6,667 bases of DNA from Prolixibacteraceae bacterium UBA5740 (GTDB taxonomy: Bacteria; Bacteroidota; Bacteroidia; Bacteroidales; Prolixibacteraceae), in NCBI GenBank assembly GCA_002419285.1, contig DIFU01000140.1, forward strand, positions 1-6,667, given 5' to 3'. The notes under the pieces are model-generated. The model saw nothing but the letters and a program-made list of their open reading frames with translations. It ran no database searches and had not been told where the DNA came from. Shown here in pieces: positions 4,942-6,667 of the stretch; position 1 is the stretch's first letter; each line of letters opens with the position of its first letter. Position numbers and translations under genes: made by a program.

Positions 4942-6213
4942 ATGACAAAGAGGTTTAAAACCCATATACCTTCGGAAATCCACCCTTTGGAAGCGGTTAT
5001 TCTCCATAAACCGGGTCCTGAAGTTGAAAACATGACTCCGCGTAATGCTGAAAGAGCTCTGTATAGCGACATTCTCAACCTATCCATAGCCTCCCGTGAA
5101 TATGAACAATTAAAAGGGGTGCTCGACAAGGTTAGCCAACCATTTGAAGTGGGTGAATTGCTTGCTGGCATTCTCGAAGACCCAAAGGTAAAAGAGAATC
5201 TGCTTGCCGACATCTGTTGTAATGAAGGAGTATGCAATGCAAAAGAGCTACTGTTGGATTTACCTGCCAAGGAGTTATCACGACAATTGATAGAGGGAGT
5301 GCCATTAGTGAAGGACACCCTGACCAACTTTCTCAGTGAAGAAAGGTACCTTCTCAGGCCGCTTCATAATCTCTTTTTCACGCGCGACTCAGCCATGGGC
5401 GCCAATGGCAATATTTTTGCCGGAGCCATGGCGAATAAAGTCAGGGAAAGGGAATCCATCATTATGGGTGCCATCCTGAAATTCCACCCGCAATTTGATA
5501 CGACCGTCTACTTTCCAGCCCCCACCGAAAAAAACATCAACCGCCAGTTACAACCCACCATTGAAGGAGGTGATTTCCAGGTAGGGCGCAGCGACATATT
5601 GGTCATTGGCACGGGTGTCCGAACCAATACCCAGGGTATCGATTTTGTGCTGGAGACCCTGAAGAACGAAACCAGGGAAAAACGACACGTGATTGTTCAG
5701 GAATTGCCATCCGTTCCAGAATCGTTTATCCACCTCGACATGGTATTTACCTTCCTCGATCATGATGCCTGCATGGTATATGAACCCATTATCTTCGAAC
5801 TGAACAGATACAGGACCATTCATGTAGTCCTCGACAATGGAAAAGTAAAGCGAATCACCCAGGAAGCCAACATCCCGGCAGTTCTGAAAAGCCTCGACAT
5901 GGACCTGAAACCCATATCATGTGGCGGTAGCGCAGATCTTTGGATTCAGGAAAGGGAACAATGGCATAGTGGCGCCAACTTTTTTGCATTCGCTCCCGGA
6001 AAGGTCATTGGTTATGAACGGAATATCCATACCCTCAATGAATTGAACAAAAACGGCTTTGAGATCATCACGGCCGATGATGTTATCAAGGGTAAAAAAT
6101 CACCGGATGACTATCGCCGTTGCGTGGTAACAATCCAGGGGTCAGAACTGGCCCGTGGCGGTGGAGGAGCCCGCTGCATGACCATGCCGGTGAGAAGAAA
6201 TCCCAACGGATAA
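4942..6213 (+). CDS. arcA: Arginine deiminase, complete and with all catalytic residues
   Basis: The enzyme hydrolyses L-arginine to citrulline and ammonia in the cytoplasm. The 423-residue protein carries the amidinotransferase/deiminase active site in order: Asp149 in 'FFTRDSA', Glu208 in 'TIEGGD', His264 and Asp266 in 'FIHLDMVFTF', and the nucleophile Cys412 in 'GGGGARCMTMP'. 'EREQWHSGANFFAF' (337-350) and 'GYERNIHTLNEL' (357-368) match the ADI fold. The N-terminal 'IHPLEAVILHKPGPEVENMTP' and a helical insert (about 75-130) distinguish ADI from peptidyl-arginine deiminase and from agmatine deiminase. Compared with Pseudomonas aeruginosa ADI, the His-to-Cys distance is 148 rather than 128 residues. 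The extra stretch, about 378-399 ('ADDVIKGKKSPDDYRRCVVTIQ'), is one I recall in Bacteroidota homologues. No arcB, arcC or arcD is nearby. It ends with tandem TAATAA. Its own -7 box lies at 4912-4919, and the RNA methyltransferase follows 20 bp later. Confidence 0.93.
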   Translation: MTKRFKTHIPSEIHPLEAVILHKPGPEVENMTPRNAERALYSDILNLSIASREYEQLKGVLDKVSQPFEVGELLAGILEDPKVKENLLADICCNEGVCNAKELLLDLPAKELSRQLIEGVPLVKDTLTNFLSEERYLLRPLHNLFFTRDSAMGANGNIFAGAMANKVRERESIIMGAILKFHPQFDTTVYFPAPTEKNINRQLQPTIEGGDFQVGRSDILVIGTGVRTNTQGIDFVLETLKNETREKRHVIVQELPSVPESFIHLDMVFTFLDHDACMVYEPIIFELNRYRTIHVVLDNGKVKRITQEANIPAVLKSLDMDLKPISCGGSADLWIQEREQWHSGANFFAFAPGKVIGYERNIHTLNELNKNGFEIITADDVIKGKKSPDDYRRCVVTIQGSELARGGGGARCMTMPVRRNPNG

Positions 6214-6233
6214 TAAGCTATCACACACCAACC

Positions 6234-6667
6234 ATGTCAAACTTGCGAAAATTAAACATGGATGAACTCAACCGGCTATCGGTTGAGGCATTTCACAAGA
6301 CCGAAAAATTACCGGTAACAGTCGTCCTCGACAATATCCGCAGCTGCCATAATATTGGCTCAGTATTCCGGACTGCCGATGCTTTCATTGTGGAACAAAT
6401 CTTACTGTGCGGAATCACGGCAACTCCACCCAACAAGGAGATCCACAAAGCAGCCCTGGATGCCGAAAAATCGGTCAAATGGAGTTACCTCCCTACAACC
6501 CTGCATGCAGTGAATCAACTTCGGGAAGAGGGTTATCAGGTTTGGGCAGTCGAACAAGTCAGCAACAGTGTTTCATTGCCTGACTTTATACCTGAACAAG
6601 GCGCAAAAATTGCCCTGGTTTTTGGCAATGAGGTAAAAGGAGTTGACCAGCAGGTCATTGACCGTTG
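6234..6667 (+). CDS. SpoU/TrmH-family RNA 2'-O-methyltransferase, 3' end outside the window
   Basis: The frame from ATG 6234 stays open to the window end, giving 144 residues of what is usually a protein of roughly 175-180 in this subgroup. It belongs to the SPOUT (knotted) methyltransferases, which transfer a methyl from S-adenosylmethionine to a ribose 2'-OH of tRNA or rRNA. Motif 1 is 'VLDNIRSCHNIGSVFRTADAF' (residues 31-51), where Asn40 and Arg46 correspond to the catalytic N and R. Motif 2 is 'ALVFGNEVKGVDQQVID' (127-143), with the Gly-Asn-Glu SAM-binding turn. Motif 3, which closes the knot, would lie just beyond the window. There is no long N-terminal RNA-binding extension, so it is a minimal TrmH/TrmL-like form. 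The short 'MSNLRKLNMDELNRLSVEAF' opening matches Bacteroidota relatives, so the first Met is preferred over Met9. It is only 20 bp after the arginine deiminase gene with no terminator between, so probably co-transcribed. The RNA target cannot be told. Confidence 0.9.
   Translation, partial: MSNLRKLNMDELNRLSVEAFHKTEKLPVTVVLDNIRSCHNIGSVFRTADAFIVEQILLCGITATPPNKEIHKAALDAEKSVKWSYLPTTLHAVNQLREEGYQVWAVEQVSNSVSLPDFIPEQGAKIALVFGNEVKGVDQQVIDR

Noticed and set aside
5206..5238. Cys-rich patch (ICCNEGVC) in arginine deiminase, considered as a metal or redox site
   Set aside because: Only three cysteines in a variable helical insert, with no known metal motif; nothing supports a functional site.

Overview
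The window looks like ordinary chromosomal sequence from a member of the Bacteroidota, probably a Bacteroidales-like lineage. Three things point there. The window encodes a DUF4294 protein, a family essentially confined to this phylum. The SSB, IspE, TrmH-type and arginine deiminase sequences resemble Bacteroidota versions as I recall them. Starts lack Shine-Dalgarno sequences, and perfect TAnnTTTG boxes, the phylum's -7 promoter element, lie just upstream of several genes. Base composition is balanced and looks uniform by eye, with no sign of mobile elements, CRISPR, tRNA or rRNA.

Layout, left to right: (1) the 3' end of a thioredoxin-fold (DsbD/thiol-disulfide type) gene on + (1-303), which converges on (2) a short ssb on - (407-751), with a strong bidirectional hairpin terminator between them. 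(3) A divergent intergenic region (752-976) holds two short spaced palindromes and a -7-like box. (4) A two-gene + strand unit follows: a CPA1-type cation/proton antiporter with a C-terminal TrkA-C domain (977-2443), and a DMT/EamA transporter starting with GTG two bases after its stop (2446-3327). (5) On -, ispE of the MEP isoprenoid pathway (3349-4155) converges on the transporter unit with only 21 bp between stops. (6) Upstream of ispE, also on -, is an exported DUF4294 protein (4260-about 4856) followed by a long inverted repeat. (7) Divergent from it on + is a complete arginine deiminase with all expected catalytic residues (4942-6213), followed after 20 bp by a SpoU/TrmH-family RNA methyltransferase that runs off the window (6234-6667).

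The genes are mostly unrelated housekeeping or transport functions. I did not find a new multi-gene system. The points most worth a second look are the tail-less SSB, the insertion before the catalytic cysteine of the arginine deiminase, the unsettled start and function of the DUF4294 protein, and the paired palindromes upstream of the antiporter.
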